Below the pieces are notes generated by a model that was not told the origin of the DNA, searched no databases, and saw only the letters and a program-made list of their open reading frames with translations. Of a stretch of 64,000 nt of DNA, positions 24,251 to 35,840 are shown piece by piece (within the stretch, counting starts at the first letter, position 1; each line of letters starts with the position of its first letter). The stretch comes from Larix kaempferi (taxonomy: Eukaryota; Streptophyta; Pinopsida; Pinales; Pinaceae): assembly GCA_027924585.1 (NCBI GenBank), contig BSBM01000965.1, positions 1,798,001 through 1,862,000 on the forward strand, written 5' to 3'. Made by a program: the position numbers and the translations under genes.

Positions 24251-25984
24251 GATTCGGAGTGCTTTTGATACCATTGTCGTGCTTGTTAAAAATTTGAGTA
24301 AAAAGGTGTGTCTAATGAGTATAGGTTTATCACTTTATCCCACCTCGCTAGACTATTTACGAAAAAGGAACTGTGCCGAGTTTACATTTTCCTTTGTCAT
24401 ACTCGATCACCAACAATGACAAAGTTGTTCATGGAGTCCTCTTTAAGCTCTTTTCATACTCCCTAAATAGGAAAAGATCGCCAAGCGAACTTAATTCTTT
24501 TACACTTGTAAAAGCATTTGAAAGGTCATCCTTCAGGTGATAGTTTACCCATTTTTCGGACCAGGACGTACTATTTACGAAAAAGGAATACTCCAGCCAA
24601 TCATGACTGGAAGAGTTCTCTCTCGCATTGTTTTACCCTTTTTTGTGTGAAGATACTAACTTTACGAAAAAGGACCTTTGGAGTCTCCTTTAGTTCTTTT
24701 CAGACTCTCTAAACATGAAATGACATTGAGTTTTCCTTCTATAAAGTCATTAAAATTTAAACATTGAAGGGCCCATTATGGGGCAAATCCATCCTTTCCC
24801 AGGTTCCTAAAATGTTTGGGATTGGACTCATTTATGAGATGAGCTATACTGAGCATCTGGTTACCCTCATCAAGGTCATTAAAAAATAAGTGAGGCACTC
24901 ATCAGTCATGATGGGGAAAAAGGAATGATTTTGTGTTACCTTTATTTGTAGGAGTACATAGTCGCTCTTGAACATGGCACTCGTTTGCATTTTCATTCAA
25001 TACTTGGGTAGTCGATTTGTATTCGAGTCATGTCCATTCCATTGAGTCTTGTTACTCCTTTGGGTCGCCCAAAGAATGCTTCCACCATCAGTTGCATTAG
25101 GGGTTGGTATCATTCTCATCATGTCAATACTGCCAAGTCATGCCATGCCCATGTTCAAAAGACATTTGTTACGCATTTTTTGCAGTCAATACACCTTCAA
25201 ACATGCCGGTCTACTCTTGGTCAGTCTTGCATGTTACTGTACTGTCTGATCTACTTCAAGCATCTATTGTCATGTTTTGTGTCGATGATGGTGGAATCAT
25301 CATGGCCCTCCTTCAACGGATTCATCCTTGTCGACTTCAACACATAATCTAAGGTTTGAATCTAGAAACCAACCAAGTACCTTGGGCCTGCATGCTTCAA
25401 TGCCAGGTTATCTCGCTTTCGACATGAGTTCACATCATTGACTCTTGATTGGAATATTTCATCTAGCATTTGACTTTAACTCATTTATTCATACTTGACG
25501 ATATGTACTATGATACCTTGGGAATCATTGACATCAATGATGATTTCCCTCATGCTTGTTAATGGTATACATTATAAATTACCGGTAATCAAGCAGTTTC
25601 TACCATGTTCAATGTCAAGACATTTGTAATCACATGGATAGATTCGTATCATTGGGGGTTCAACTTGAAGACCCTGTGGAGTCATGTTTTACCCAAGTTG
25701 TGATGGAGATTGTCTGAGTTATATCACACATATCCACTTTGTATTGGTCATGGTTGTGTTATCATCTCATCATGGATCTACGAATGTGTCGAGTAGCCAT
25801 GATTGTGTTCAGCCGGTCTTTACTACCATGGATCTACATTGTATTGGTCAGCAGCCATGTTGTGAGTCATATGAGATTATGTTCTCAGAGTCAGTTGTAC
25901 TGCAGTAGTATATTCTATCTGAAAATCCATTTCCATTCATTCTGTCAAAGCACTTCACCTGTTTAGTTTCAACAGCTTCATGCT
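24251..25984 (+). other. Non-coding tail of gypsy-C
   Basis: A short phrase CTATTTACGAAAAAGGA recurs near 24350, 24570 and 24655. I see no domain of a retroelement or host gene. The stretch ends with a purine run TTGGGGGGCA at 25985-25994, a likely polypurine tract. Confidence 0.4.
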
Positions 25985-25997
25985 TTGGGGGGCATTT

Positions 25998-26817
25998 TGT
26001 TACACCTAAATCTTTCCATCCTAGAGTTTAGTGTAAACATCCCTAAAGTTTATGTGACTAGGAATTCCAATTGGAAGAATTGGTGACCCTTTACCTGGAA
26101 ATCTAGTTGGGTCGTTGCAAGCTGATCTCTACCAACTTCGATGAGATTGATCATCGTCGGTTGTCTCCTTACAAGCTACGACCAACTTCGACGAGATTGA
26201 TCATCGGAGGTTGTCTCCTTACAAGCTGCGACGATGTCGCATACCCCCATTTTGCATCCTACGACGACCTCACTTGTCGCCTGTTGTCCTCACACAAATT
26301 ATGACGATGTCAGTTAATATGGATAAGAGGATGCTTCGAACAATTTCTCGAAGGAGGATAACTTCGATCCCTATCCCTAACTTATAGGTTGAGCTGTCCT
26401 TCAGTTCCTAAATAATTTGGAAGATCCCTTAGTCCTCTTCCACTAATCCTCAACTCATTTCTATCCTCCTAGTCCTATTTATATGAGGTTCCTTTTCCCT
26501 CCAAAGGGAGGAAGTCTATAGTATCTATATGCTAGTGAAATTAGCTTAGGAGAGGTCTCTACTCATCCCTTGAGAGATCCATACTTCCTTTGGAGGCTTT
26601 GGCATTGGCTTGGTTAGAGAAAGATTTCTACGTTAAGTCTTGGTTGTAATCACTTCCTTCTATGTACTTTCCCTTATTATACAGTAATATAAATTATTTC
26701 CACCAAATATCGTTGCATTCATGATGTTTTGTGTAGTTCTCTTGCTTAATTGCTTACTTAGATATATTATTGTGTAGGTGCATTTTACTACTTGTGTTGT
26801 TCTGTGTTTTCTTGACA
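25998..26817 (+). mobile_element. Probable 3' LTR of gypsy-C
   Basis: The sequence after the purine run begins TGTTACACC and a TG...CA end can be placed at TTCTTGACA (26817). It has a TATTTATA box at 26476-26483 and an internal tandem duplication of about 50 bp around TGATCATCG (26140-26230). No second copy exists in the window, so the right boundary is tentative. Confidence 0.5.
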
Positions 26818-26929
26818 GGTTTTGCAGCTGAGATCTGAAGACCATCAAGCTTGGGATAAACATCAAGGAGAAAGGATCAACAATTTGAAAGTTAGAGCAT
26901 ATAGCTACTTGATCTCTAATTAGATCTAG

Positions 26930-28203
26930 GAAAGTTATTCTATATTTTGTCCTATTTGTTCTAGTCTTACATTAATCTAGGGAGATCAGGCCTCCAGTCC
27001 GCTCTTAGTAGATTGTTCGTCAAACAAAGAGACTAAAGGGATTGATGACTTCAGTAGACTTTCTGGTTTGTTTGTTCATATTGTTAGCTCTGAAGTTCTT
27101 GAGAGGACTTCTATTTATCTCAAAAATTTTGTTTGCAAGTGCTTTGCAATTTATAGCCCGATGACCAAAATTATTGCAAAAATAACAGTTCCCCCAAAAG
27201 ATTATAGTTTGATACCTAGTAGTGAGAGGTATTCTAGACGGTAAAACTCTGTTTACATAGGTATATTGTTGGTCATTTTCTATATTTTATTTCTCTTTGA
27301 TAGGACTCTTAAGTACATCTGCAAAGATCCCTGTACATGCTTCATGGTTAAGAGTAATAGAACTTAAATCCTTATCACTATTGTCTTGTTCATATCCCAA
27401 TCAATACCTATCTAAAATTGATCTTTTATTGTCGATGATTGCATACAATACCTTAGAGATCCTACCAAAATTTCGTTGATAGTCTAAGTGAGTGTTTACC
27501 TTTTATGGTTCCTTCTTTAAGGATATATTTTCCTTCTCCAATTCCTCACACATTGTTTCTTTCTCTTTCAATTTTCCTGCTAGATCTTCTTCTACTCTTT
27601 TGACTTTTACTATCTAGTCTTCATACTTCGGTAGTTTTCCCTTTAAATACTTAATCTCCTTTCTTGAGTTTTTTTAATCCTCTAAAGAACTTATAAGTTC
27701 TCCTTCAAATTATACTTCACCATTTAATTCATCTTCAATGTTCTCATTTTCACATTCTTCTTCTGTTTCCATAAAGAGCACTTCTTTTTCATCATCAAAA
27801 CTGTCATCTTCATCTGTTGAGGGACTGTCCTCCTTGGAGTATAGACTTTTCTTTTTTCTACCAAACCTTTTATAATTTTTAGGTCTATTTCCTTTAGTTA
27901 TCTTCTTCTTTTCTTCATGATCATGATCATCCTCCTCGTCACTATCTCTACTCTCTTTGTAAATAAATTTAGAAGCAAAATCACCTATTTTACCACATTC
28001 AAAACATTTGAAAGGAATCTTGCCTTTGTACTTTCGATGACCTTTCTGAAGTTTCTTCACAAAGTTTGCTTCTTTATGATCATATTTTCAGAAGAACACT
28101 TATTGGAATATTGCTTGCTTCCTTTTTTCTTCTTGGAGGCCTTGAATGATGCTTCCCTTCTCGAAGGATTCTCCTTTTCAATTCTCATTTCATAGGTAGT
28201 GAG
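26930..28203 (-). pseudogene. Copia-C gag, C-terminal part (minus strand), split by copia-B
   Basis: Read on the minus strand this gives LTTYEMRIEKENPSRE, a Lys-rich segment, a first zinc knuckle (CFECGKIGDFASKF, where the His and last Cys are lost) and an acidic Ser/Glu/Asp stretch ending in ELNGEV; a second knuckle (CYFCNNFGHRAINC, intact) lies near 27120-27190. This arrangement matches the gag of a common plant Ty1/copia group with UBN2-type capsid and a second knuckle downstream. The N-terminal part lies at 38643-39198, beyond the inserted copia-B. Several stops and frame changes are present. Confidence 0.8.
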
Positions 28204-28693
28204 TGTTGAATATTGTAACTTCTAAGAATATTATATTTGTATATTATTTATTCCGGAGATGTTCCATCCCTCCGAGGTGATTCTACTATGTATCCTGAGA
28301 TGTTTATTCCTCCGAGAAGTTGTGGTAACTAGGGTTATTAGACCCACCATGTGGGGGTCGGCCCTGAGGTTATATTTTAGGGGTTATTAGACTTCTCCAG
28401 GAGAGGTCGGCCCCATTAGGTATTTTTGGTGGTCGGGAGTTAGTATAAATAGAGGAGGTGAACTCATCATTAGACACACTTTCTCACTTGAGAAAAGTAG
28501 TGCACTTGTCTGGGAGATTTGCTAAGGAGGTGAAGAAGGAGGGAGCACATCTTGTATTTTGGTTGATCATCTTATTGAGGAAAGCTTTGCTGGGTTTTCT
28601 ACCCCATAAGGGTTTCCCAGGGTAAATTTGTGTCTATCTTGTGATTATGCTTCTTTCAGTGATCTTGCTAGTCTATTTGGTTTAATCTTAACA
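28204..28693 (+). mobile_element. 5' LTR of copia-B
   Basis: This 490-bp LTR begins TGTTGAATATTG and ends AATCTTAACA. TGGTGTCAGAGCT at 28694-28706 is the primer site, close to the initiator-Met form. TATAAATAG lies at 28444-28452. Confidence 0.95.
28444..28452 (+). promoter_or_regulatory. TATA box of the copia-B 5' LTR
   Basis: TATAAATAG is conserved at the same place in the 3' LTR (38393-38401) and in the copia-A LTRs, and is the likely core promoter. Confidence 0.7.
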
Positions 28694-28769
28694 TGGTGTC
28701 AGAGCTAGACTGAATAGGACATCTTTCACAAGGTAAGAATCTCTCTCTCTCTCTCTCTCCGGTGAAGTT

Positions 28770-29240
28770 TAGGGTTTCAGCAAAACGTTGGAATTATTGA
28801 AATCTGATTACATGGTTGGATAGCCCTTCTCAAGACAAATCTTTTGAGCCCTAGATAGAACTTTTTGGTTGGGTAGAACTCCGGGAAATTCAAACCCTAA
28901 TTCTACCAAAAGTGCGATAAACCAGAAATTGGTTTCAGCAGAAAGTTGGTATTGTTGAAATCTGATTACATGGCTGGATATCCCTTCTCAAGACAAATAT
29001 TTTGAGCCCTAGATCGAACTTTTTGGTTTGGTATAACTCCAGGAAAGTCAAACCCTAATTCTACCAAAAGTGTGATAAACCAGAAATTGGTTTTAGCAGA
29101 AAATTGGTATTGTTGAAATCTGATTACATGTCTGGATAGCCCTTCTCAAGACAAATATTTTGAGCCCTAGATCGAAATTTTTGGTTGGGTAGAACTCCGG
29201 GAAAGTCAAACCCTAATTCTACCAAAAGTGCGATAAAATT
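28770..29240 (+). repeat. Leader repeats of copia-B, three units of about 158 bp
   Basis: After a CT microsatellite (28739-28758) three tandem units begin GGTTTCAGCA or GGTTTTAGCA at about 28774, 28931 and 29089. Each contains AAACCCTAATTCTACC. They form the untranslated leader before the gag start at 29319. Confidence 0.85.
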
Positions 29241-29318
29241 ATGTGTCAGGATCCGGAAAAGTAAAAGGTAACTGTTCAGGTAAGTACTATTCTGTCTCTT
29301 GGACTCCCCCAAGAGAAG

Positions 29319-32300
29319 ATGGCTCCAAACACTAAGCTTGAAGACAAGCTAGAAGGTTTAGAAAATTTTTGGGCATGGAAATATAGAATTGGTCTCATTC
29401 TTGAAGAGAATGATCTTGCTCATTATATCAAGGATGAAGTTGCAGAACCAGAAGGAGATGAAGCCAAAGAAAAGCGTAGGAAGGATTTGATTAGGGCAAA
29501 GAGAATCATAGCTGATTCTATTAAAGACCACTTGATTCCCCAATTGGCCTCCAAGAAGACTCCAAAGGAGATGTATGATGCCCTAGGAAGAATGTATGAA
29601 GGAAAGAACATCAATAGGAAGATGAATCTAAGGACTCAATTGAAGAGTACCAAGATGCACAAAGGAGAATCCATTCAAGACTACTTCTCAAGGGTCTCAC
29701 AAATCAAGGAGCAACTAGATGCAATAGGTGATACTCTTGATGAGGATGAAATTGTGATGACTGCTCTCAATGGTCTCACTAGACCTTGGGAATCATTCTT
29801 GAAGAGTACCAAGATGCACATAGGAGAATCCATTCAAGACTACTTCTCAAGGGTCTCACAAATCAAGGAGCAACTAGATGCAATAGGTGATACTCTTGAT
29901 GAGGATGAACTTGTGATGACTGCTCTCAATGGTCTCACTAGACCTTGGGAATCATTCATACAAACCATGTGTGCCAGAAAAGAGAGCATGAAGTTTGATA
30001 TAGTATGGGAGGATTGTGTTCAAGAAGAAGCTAGAGTAGCCAATAGAGAAGCTCTTCTCAAAGAGGATGACCAAGCTTTGGCCACCCATACCAAAAGAAG
30101 AAGAATGAGTCATATCAAGAAAGTTGACCACAAAGGATCTCAACACTTCTCTAGACCTAAAAAGAGAAAAGGGCCCAATCCAATAAGAGATCTATCCACA
30201 GTTGAATGCTACAATTGTCATAAACTAGGACACATCTCCAGATTTTGTCCTTCACAAAAGAAGTTTGTCCACAAAAGACACCATGCACATATGGAAGAAA
30301 ATGATAGTGAAGAGGAAGAAGAAAAAGAAGAAGAAGAAGAAGAAGAGGTAGAGGTAAGACCTAGGAAGAAAAGATATAAAGTGAAGAAAGAAGATCCAAA
30401 AGAATATGTTCTATTCTCTGCACTCTCTGGATCTGTATCTCCTGGAGAAGATACATGGCTTATTGACAGTGGTGCTTCGAAGCACATGATAGGTCAAAGA
30501 AAGACTTTCTCAAACCTTGAACAAAAGTCTTCTTAACAAAAGGTATCTCTAGGAGATGACTACCAATATCCCATCAAAAGAATTGGTGAAGCTAGCTACA
30601 AGCTAGATTCTGGAACACCCTTGAAGATGAAAGACATCTTATATGTACCAGGTTTAAAGAAGAACCTACTCTCTATCTCAGCACTAGATAAGAAAGGTTT
30701 TAGAGTGGCTTTCATAGATGGACAAGTACTCATGTGGTCCAAAGGAAAGACAATTAAAGATGCAATTGTCATTGGTGAAAAAGAAGGAGGTCTCTATAAG
30801 CTCAAGGGTCATCCAGAAGCTGCCCTTGCTCATGAGATCTCTAGCCCTAGTGAGTTATGGCATATAAGATTAGCTCACATCAACTATAAAGCCTTACCCT
30901 ATGTAAGCAAGGTTGTCATAGGATTACCAAATTTGAAAGCTGATCATGATGGCTCATGCAAAGGATGTAAGAAAGGGAAAAATGTCAAGAACCCCTTTAC
31001 AAAGAATGAAACAAAGACTAAGAACATTTTGGAGCTAATATACTCAGATGTATGTGGACCAATGCCCACTACTTCTCTAAGTAGGTTTGAATACTATCTT
31101 TCATTCATTGATGATTATTCAAGGAAAACTTTGATATACTTCCTAAAAGGTAAGAATGAAGTTTTTGGAAAATTCAAAGAGTTCAAGGCTCTAATAGAAA
31201 ATCTCTCAGAAAAGAAAATCAAGATTCTCAGAACAGATAATGGCGGGGAATTTACCTCAAAAGACTTTGAAGACTTTTGTAAAGAAGCTGGAATCAAAAG
31301 GGAACTAACTACTCCCTATAATCCCCAACAAAATGGGGTGGCTGAAAGGAAAAATAGAACAATCATGGAAGCTGTGAAGACTATGATACATGACCAAGAT
31401 CTTCCCATGTATCTATGGGATGAAGCAGCCAAGACATCAGTATATGTGCAAAATAGATTATCTCATAGTGCTCTTGATTTCAAAACTCCAGAAGAAGTGT
31501 TTACAGGAAAGAAGCCTGAGGTAAGTCATCTTAAAATATTTGGGTGTCCTGTGTACATCCACATTCCAAAAGAAAAGAGAACCAAGTTAGACCCTTCTAG
31601 TAAGAAGGGAATATTTGTTGGGTATTGTGAATCATCCAAAGCCTTCAGAATTTATATTCTAGGTTTTCATCACATAGAAATAAGTAGAGATGTAACATTT
31701 GATGAAGAAGCAGCTCTTAAGAAATCCAGAAAGTGCCAACTTGAAGAAATCTATGAAGAAGATACATCTCCCAGAATCACAGAGGCTGTACCCATTCCTG
31801 AAGATGATTCACCAGAGGATCATGACTCTTTGGAACCACAAGAGCCTCCTATTTCAGACTTATCTAAGAAAAGAAGGCCAACATGGGCTAGAGATATTAT
31901 TCAAGGGGCTGAAAGATATGGAGCTCCTGAAGGCTCCACTAGAGAAAGAAAGAAACCAAAGCTAGTATCCAACTATATGGCCTTGATGTGTGATCTTGTG
32001 GATCAACTACCTACCAGCTATGAAGAGGCAGCTCAGAAGAAAGAATGGGTAGAAGCAATGACAGAAGAGTATCGGTCAATAATGAAGAATGATGTTTGGG
32101 ATATAGTCCCCAAACCAAAAGACAAAAGTGTAGTTTCTTCCAAATGGATTTTCAAGATAAAACATGCTGCAGATGGTAGCATTGAAAAATACAAGGCAAG
32201 ATTTGTAGCCAGAGGATTGTCTCAAAAAGAGGGAATTGACTATGAAGAAACATTTGCACCAGTTGCTAGGTATACTTCAATTAGAACTATCATGGCACTT

Positions 32301-32833
32301 GCATCCATGATGAAGTGGAAATTGCACCAAATGGATGTTAAGACAGCTTTCCTGAATGGTGTAATTGAAGAAGAAGTATACATAGAACAACCACAAGGAT
32401 TTGAGGTCAAGGACGGAAGAACCCATGTATGCAAACTGAAAAAGGAATTATATGGATTAAAGCAAGCTCCCAGGGCTTGGTATGGAAGGATTGACAATTT
32501 CTTAACAAGCATGGGCTTTACCAAAAGTAAAGCTGACCCCAATCTTTATCTCAAAGTGATGGATGATGAACCAGTTATATTGTTGTTATATGTAGATGGT
32601 CTATTTCTAACTGGAAATGAGAAACAAATTATTGAAAACAAGAAGAAGCTTTCTTCAGAATTCAAGATGAAAGATCTCGGATTAATGCACTACTTCTTAG
32701 GCTTAGAAGTATGGAAAGAATCAAAAGGGATCTTTCTAAATCAAGGTAAGTATACTGTAGAGATTCTCAAAAGATTTGATATGTTGGAATGTAAAGCCAT
32801 GGCCACTCCCATGGACTCCAACTTGAAGTTATT
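29319..32833 (+). pseudogene. Copia-B gag-pol polyprotein, gag through reverse transcriptase
   Basis: One frame runs from the ATG at 29319, broken by a single TAA at 30534-30536, to the nested solo LTR. Order: capsid (UBN2-like), zinc knuckle CYNCHKLGHISRFC near residue 297, an acidic Glu run, protease LIDSGAS (catalytic Asp codon 30465-30467), the HHCC integrase zinc domain, and the integrase core with Asp near 31049, Asp at 31236-31238 and Glu at 31344-31346, a D(35)E spacing. RT follows (KWIFKIKHAADGS, MDVKTAFLNGV) but its catalytic box reads YVDG, not YVDD; the Gly codon is 32598-32600. Gag holds a 159-bp in-frame tandem duplication (29640-29957). RNase H continues at 34274 after the insertion. 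Confidence 0.97.
29640..29957 (+). repeat. 159-bp in-frame tandem duplication in copia-B gag
   Basis: Two copies, 29640-29798 and 29799-29957, start TTGAAGAGTACCAAGATGCA and differ at only three or so positions. They encode 53 residues each, beginning LKSTKMH and ending RPWESF. The duplication keeps the frame and lies in the capsid region. Confidence 0.95.
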
Positions 32834-34268
32834 TGTTGGGGCCAAGGTCGCAGCTATAGTAAAAGCTGCGAATTTTGGGAAAAAGTACGAGTATGGAAGG
32901 AAAGTGCTAATTTTGGGACAAGCACTAAGTTTTGGGTAAGAAGGAGACGGTGCGCAGTACGGTGCCAGATGGATGATCTCAGCGCAGATCACGGACCGGA
33001 AATTGCGGAGCTCGCGCGCACGTCATTGAAGAATGAAGGTGGCTCAGCTACCATAATAAATAAGGCGATGGAGTAGAGGGCTCAGCTACCCTCATTTAAA
33101 GGCTCAGTACAGAAGTTATGGTTGCTCGGATCAAGGAGGAGCAACGGACCAGAGCATTGAAGGCGAAGGACGATCGCCCATACCCACAATCTGCGCCGGA
33201 ATTCATGGAGCCTGCAGGAAGCGGCGACGTGACTGCAAGCGGCGCCTACAGTACACCTAGCCATGTGCGTGGTTAGGGTTTTTGGGAATCACTGTTGGGA
33301 AAGGCCCACAGTTTTGTAAAGGTGTGACCGTCATGGCCACCTATATATATGAATAATTGTAATGGGTAGAAGGGTTTTTTGGAGAGTTAGAGAGAGCTAG
33401 ATAGACTGTTAGATAGCCAGTCTAAAGATAGATCATGTGTTGATTATCCTTCACTGTATTTTCTACCCAGTGTGTAGAACTAGAGAGGAAACCGGATAGC
33501 CGAGGAGCTAATCCCTGAGTTGCCAGACAGTCTGAGTCGACGTCTGTGCCTTTGTAATCTCCATAGAGAGGAGACTTGATTGAGAGAAGGGCTCCCAGCT
33601 GTGTGCGTGGAGTTTCCTGGAAATATCTAAGGCTGCAGCTGTGTGCGCAGCATATTGTATACTCTACCATTTTCTGGTTAATATAAAACTCCCGTGGACG
33701 GGGTTTTCCTCGAGGAGATGAGCTTCACATATATCTTCTTGTTATAATGTTTGCGTGAATAATAACTGTTTAAGATCATTACCTGTGTGTACATCTTTTG
33801 CATCATCTTTGCGACTGTTTAAGTGAGTGTAGGAAGGTCCTTTATTGTTATAATAGCCGAGTATAGAAGGAGTGGTGGAACGATGTCGCTGCAGCGACCG
33901 AGTTTCGCGTGACTGCGATGAGTGCGCAGGGCGAGAGGGTATTTTAGCGCATCAACGCAAGGAATAGGCGCCTTCCGCGCCCGGAGGACGTGACTGAGCA
34001 GTGGGTCTGCAGGAAGGAAGGCATCCGTGCAGTGGTGTCGCGAGGCCTGCGGGAAAGTCCGACCGCCGATATAAGGGGAAGAAGAAGATATACAGAACAA
34101 TCTCAGCGTCACCATGGTTAAGGAAAACGGATTCCTTAACCCCCCCATAGCCACTTCGGGTGAGACCTCGAGCTGCCGCCCAGCTCGTTGCCGAGAGGGC
34201 CAGTGCGCCAAGGGGTTTTGTTGCTGCGCTTCATTAAAACCCGGGTCTGCCCAGTAAAGCAGCCAACA
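32834..34268. mobile_element. Solo LTR nested in copia-B between RT and RNase H
   Basis: This 1,435-bp segment begins TGTTGGGGCC and ends GCAGCCAACA, flanked by TTATT at 32829-32833 and 34269-34273. Removing it together with one TTATT restores an uninterrupted copia reading frame. It contains a TATATATAT box at 33342-33350 and no ORF of interest. It is GC-richer than the copia around it. A single LTR with target duplication implies insertion and later LTR-LTR recombination. Its parent family is not otherwise in the window. Confidence 0.9.
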
Positions 34269-34273
34269 TTATT

Positions 34274-34997
34274 GGTCAATGATTCATCAGAATTAGTGGA
34301 CATAACTCAATATAGACAAATCATTGGATCATTGATGTATTTAACAAATACTAGGCCTGATATATGCTTTGCTGTAAATACCCTAAGTCAGTATTTAGTA
34401 GAACCTATAAAGGTTCACCTAATAGCTACAGAGCATGTAATGAGGTACCTAAAAGGTACATTAGATTTTGGTCTATATTATCTCAGAGGTCATGAACTCA
34501 GGTTACATGGTTACTCAGATTCTGACTGGGCAGGTAGTGTCTCAAACATAAAAAGTACTTCAGGTGGATGTTATGGTCTTGGATCTGCCATGGTTTCATG
34601 GTTCAACAAGAAACAATCTAGTGTGGCCCTCAGTACTGCTGAAGCAGAATATATAGCTGCCTGCTCTGCCAGCTGTGAAGCAGTATGGCTTCGGAAACTA
34701 TTATCTGGAGTGTTTGACTTAGAAATGGATCCCACTATGATTATGTGTGATAATCAAAGCTTCATTAAGATGACTGAAAATCCAGTGTTCCATGATAAGT
34801 CAAAACGCATTGAGATCCGATATTTCTATATACGAGATATGGTGCAGAGAGGAGCTATCAAGCTCGAGTATATAAGCACTGAGGATCAGATTGCTGATAT
34901 CTTGACTAAACCTCTGTCTCGAGTGAAGCTTGAATACTTCCGAGACAAGCTTGGTGTAGTTCAAAAAGGACTCTCCTCGAAAGGGGGAGTAGCATAG
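34274..34997 (+). pseudogene. Copia-B RNase H domain, 3' end of pol
   Basis: The frame resumes with ELVDITQYRQIIGSL and continues through NTRPDICFAV, the RNase H motifs GYSDSDWAGS, AEAEYIAACS and CDNQSFIKM, and the copia C-terminal phrase DQIADILTKPLSRVKLEY, ending at the TAG that closes at 34997. It is in the same frame as the part before the insertion because insertion plus duplication is 1,440 bp, a multiple of three. All usual RNase H acidic residues seem present. It is severed from RT by stops inside the solo LTR. Confidence 0.95.
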
Positions 34998-35390
34998 TAT
35001 CTGATAACAAGTCGGTCTCATCAATGATGAGGTTACCTATTTACTGCACTTAGTTACTTAGAATTATTTTTAGATTTAGGACTCTTATATTTTTACTTTT
35101 GATGATAGATGTATTAGTGAGAATACATGCTTTTGATGATAGATGTATACATGCTTTTGATGATAGATGTATTAGTGATATACATGCTTTGATGATGAGG
35201 ATACATGTTTTGATATACATGTTTTGATGATGAGGATACATGATACCCTGATGTATTGAGTATATTTGTACTTGTATGAATGAAGATACTTGTACCCATG
35301 ATAGACATGTGAGGGGATTGGATCATCCCTGGACTTCAGTCCTAAAGAGAGCCATAGACATATGTCTTCGAGAATGAAGTCCTTGGTGGA
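34998..35390 (+). repeat. TGATGATAGATG-type short repeats after copia-B pol
   Basis: Several copies of ATACATGCTTTTGATGATAG and shortened forms occur at 35090-35240, followed by non-coding DNA. This begins the long repeat-rich stretch between pol and the 3' LTR. Confidence 0.6.
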
Positions 35391-35790
35391 CGGTTGAGGA
35401 TTAAGTCATCCTTGGACGTGGTTCTAAATGTACGGCTGAGGATTAAGTCATCCTTGGACATGGTCCTAAATGTATGGTTGAGGATTAAGTCATCCTTGGA
35501 CGTGGTCCTAAATGTACGGTTGAGGATTAAGTCATCCTTGGACGTGGTCCTAAATGTACAGTTGAGGATTAAGTCATCCTTGGATGTGGTCATAAATGTA
35601 CGGTTGAGGATTAAGTCATCCTTGGACGTGGTCCTAAATGTACGGTTGAGGATTAAGTCATCCTTGGATGTGGTCCTAAATGTATGGTTGAGGATTAAGT
35701 CATCCTTGGAGGTGGTCCTAAATGAATGGTTGATGATTAAGTCATCCTTGGACGTGGTCCTAAATGTACGGTTGAGGATTGGATCATCCT
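35391..35790 (+). repeat. Minisatellite of 42 bp, about nine units
   Basis: Units contain GAGGATTAAGTCATCCTTGG followed by ACGTGGTCCTAAATGTACGGTT, with few differences between neighbours. The open frames across it on both strands result from the unit length being a multiple of three. Confidence 0.95.
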
Positions 35791-35840
35791 CGGACTTTGG
35801 TCTTTTGAATTGAACCGTAGACATGAGGTCTCCGAGAATT

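Noticed and set aside
29319-34997. Intact host-like gene in the copia-B region
   Set aside because: All domains are gag, protease, integrase, RT and RNase H of a Ty1/copia element, inside LTRs with target duplication.
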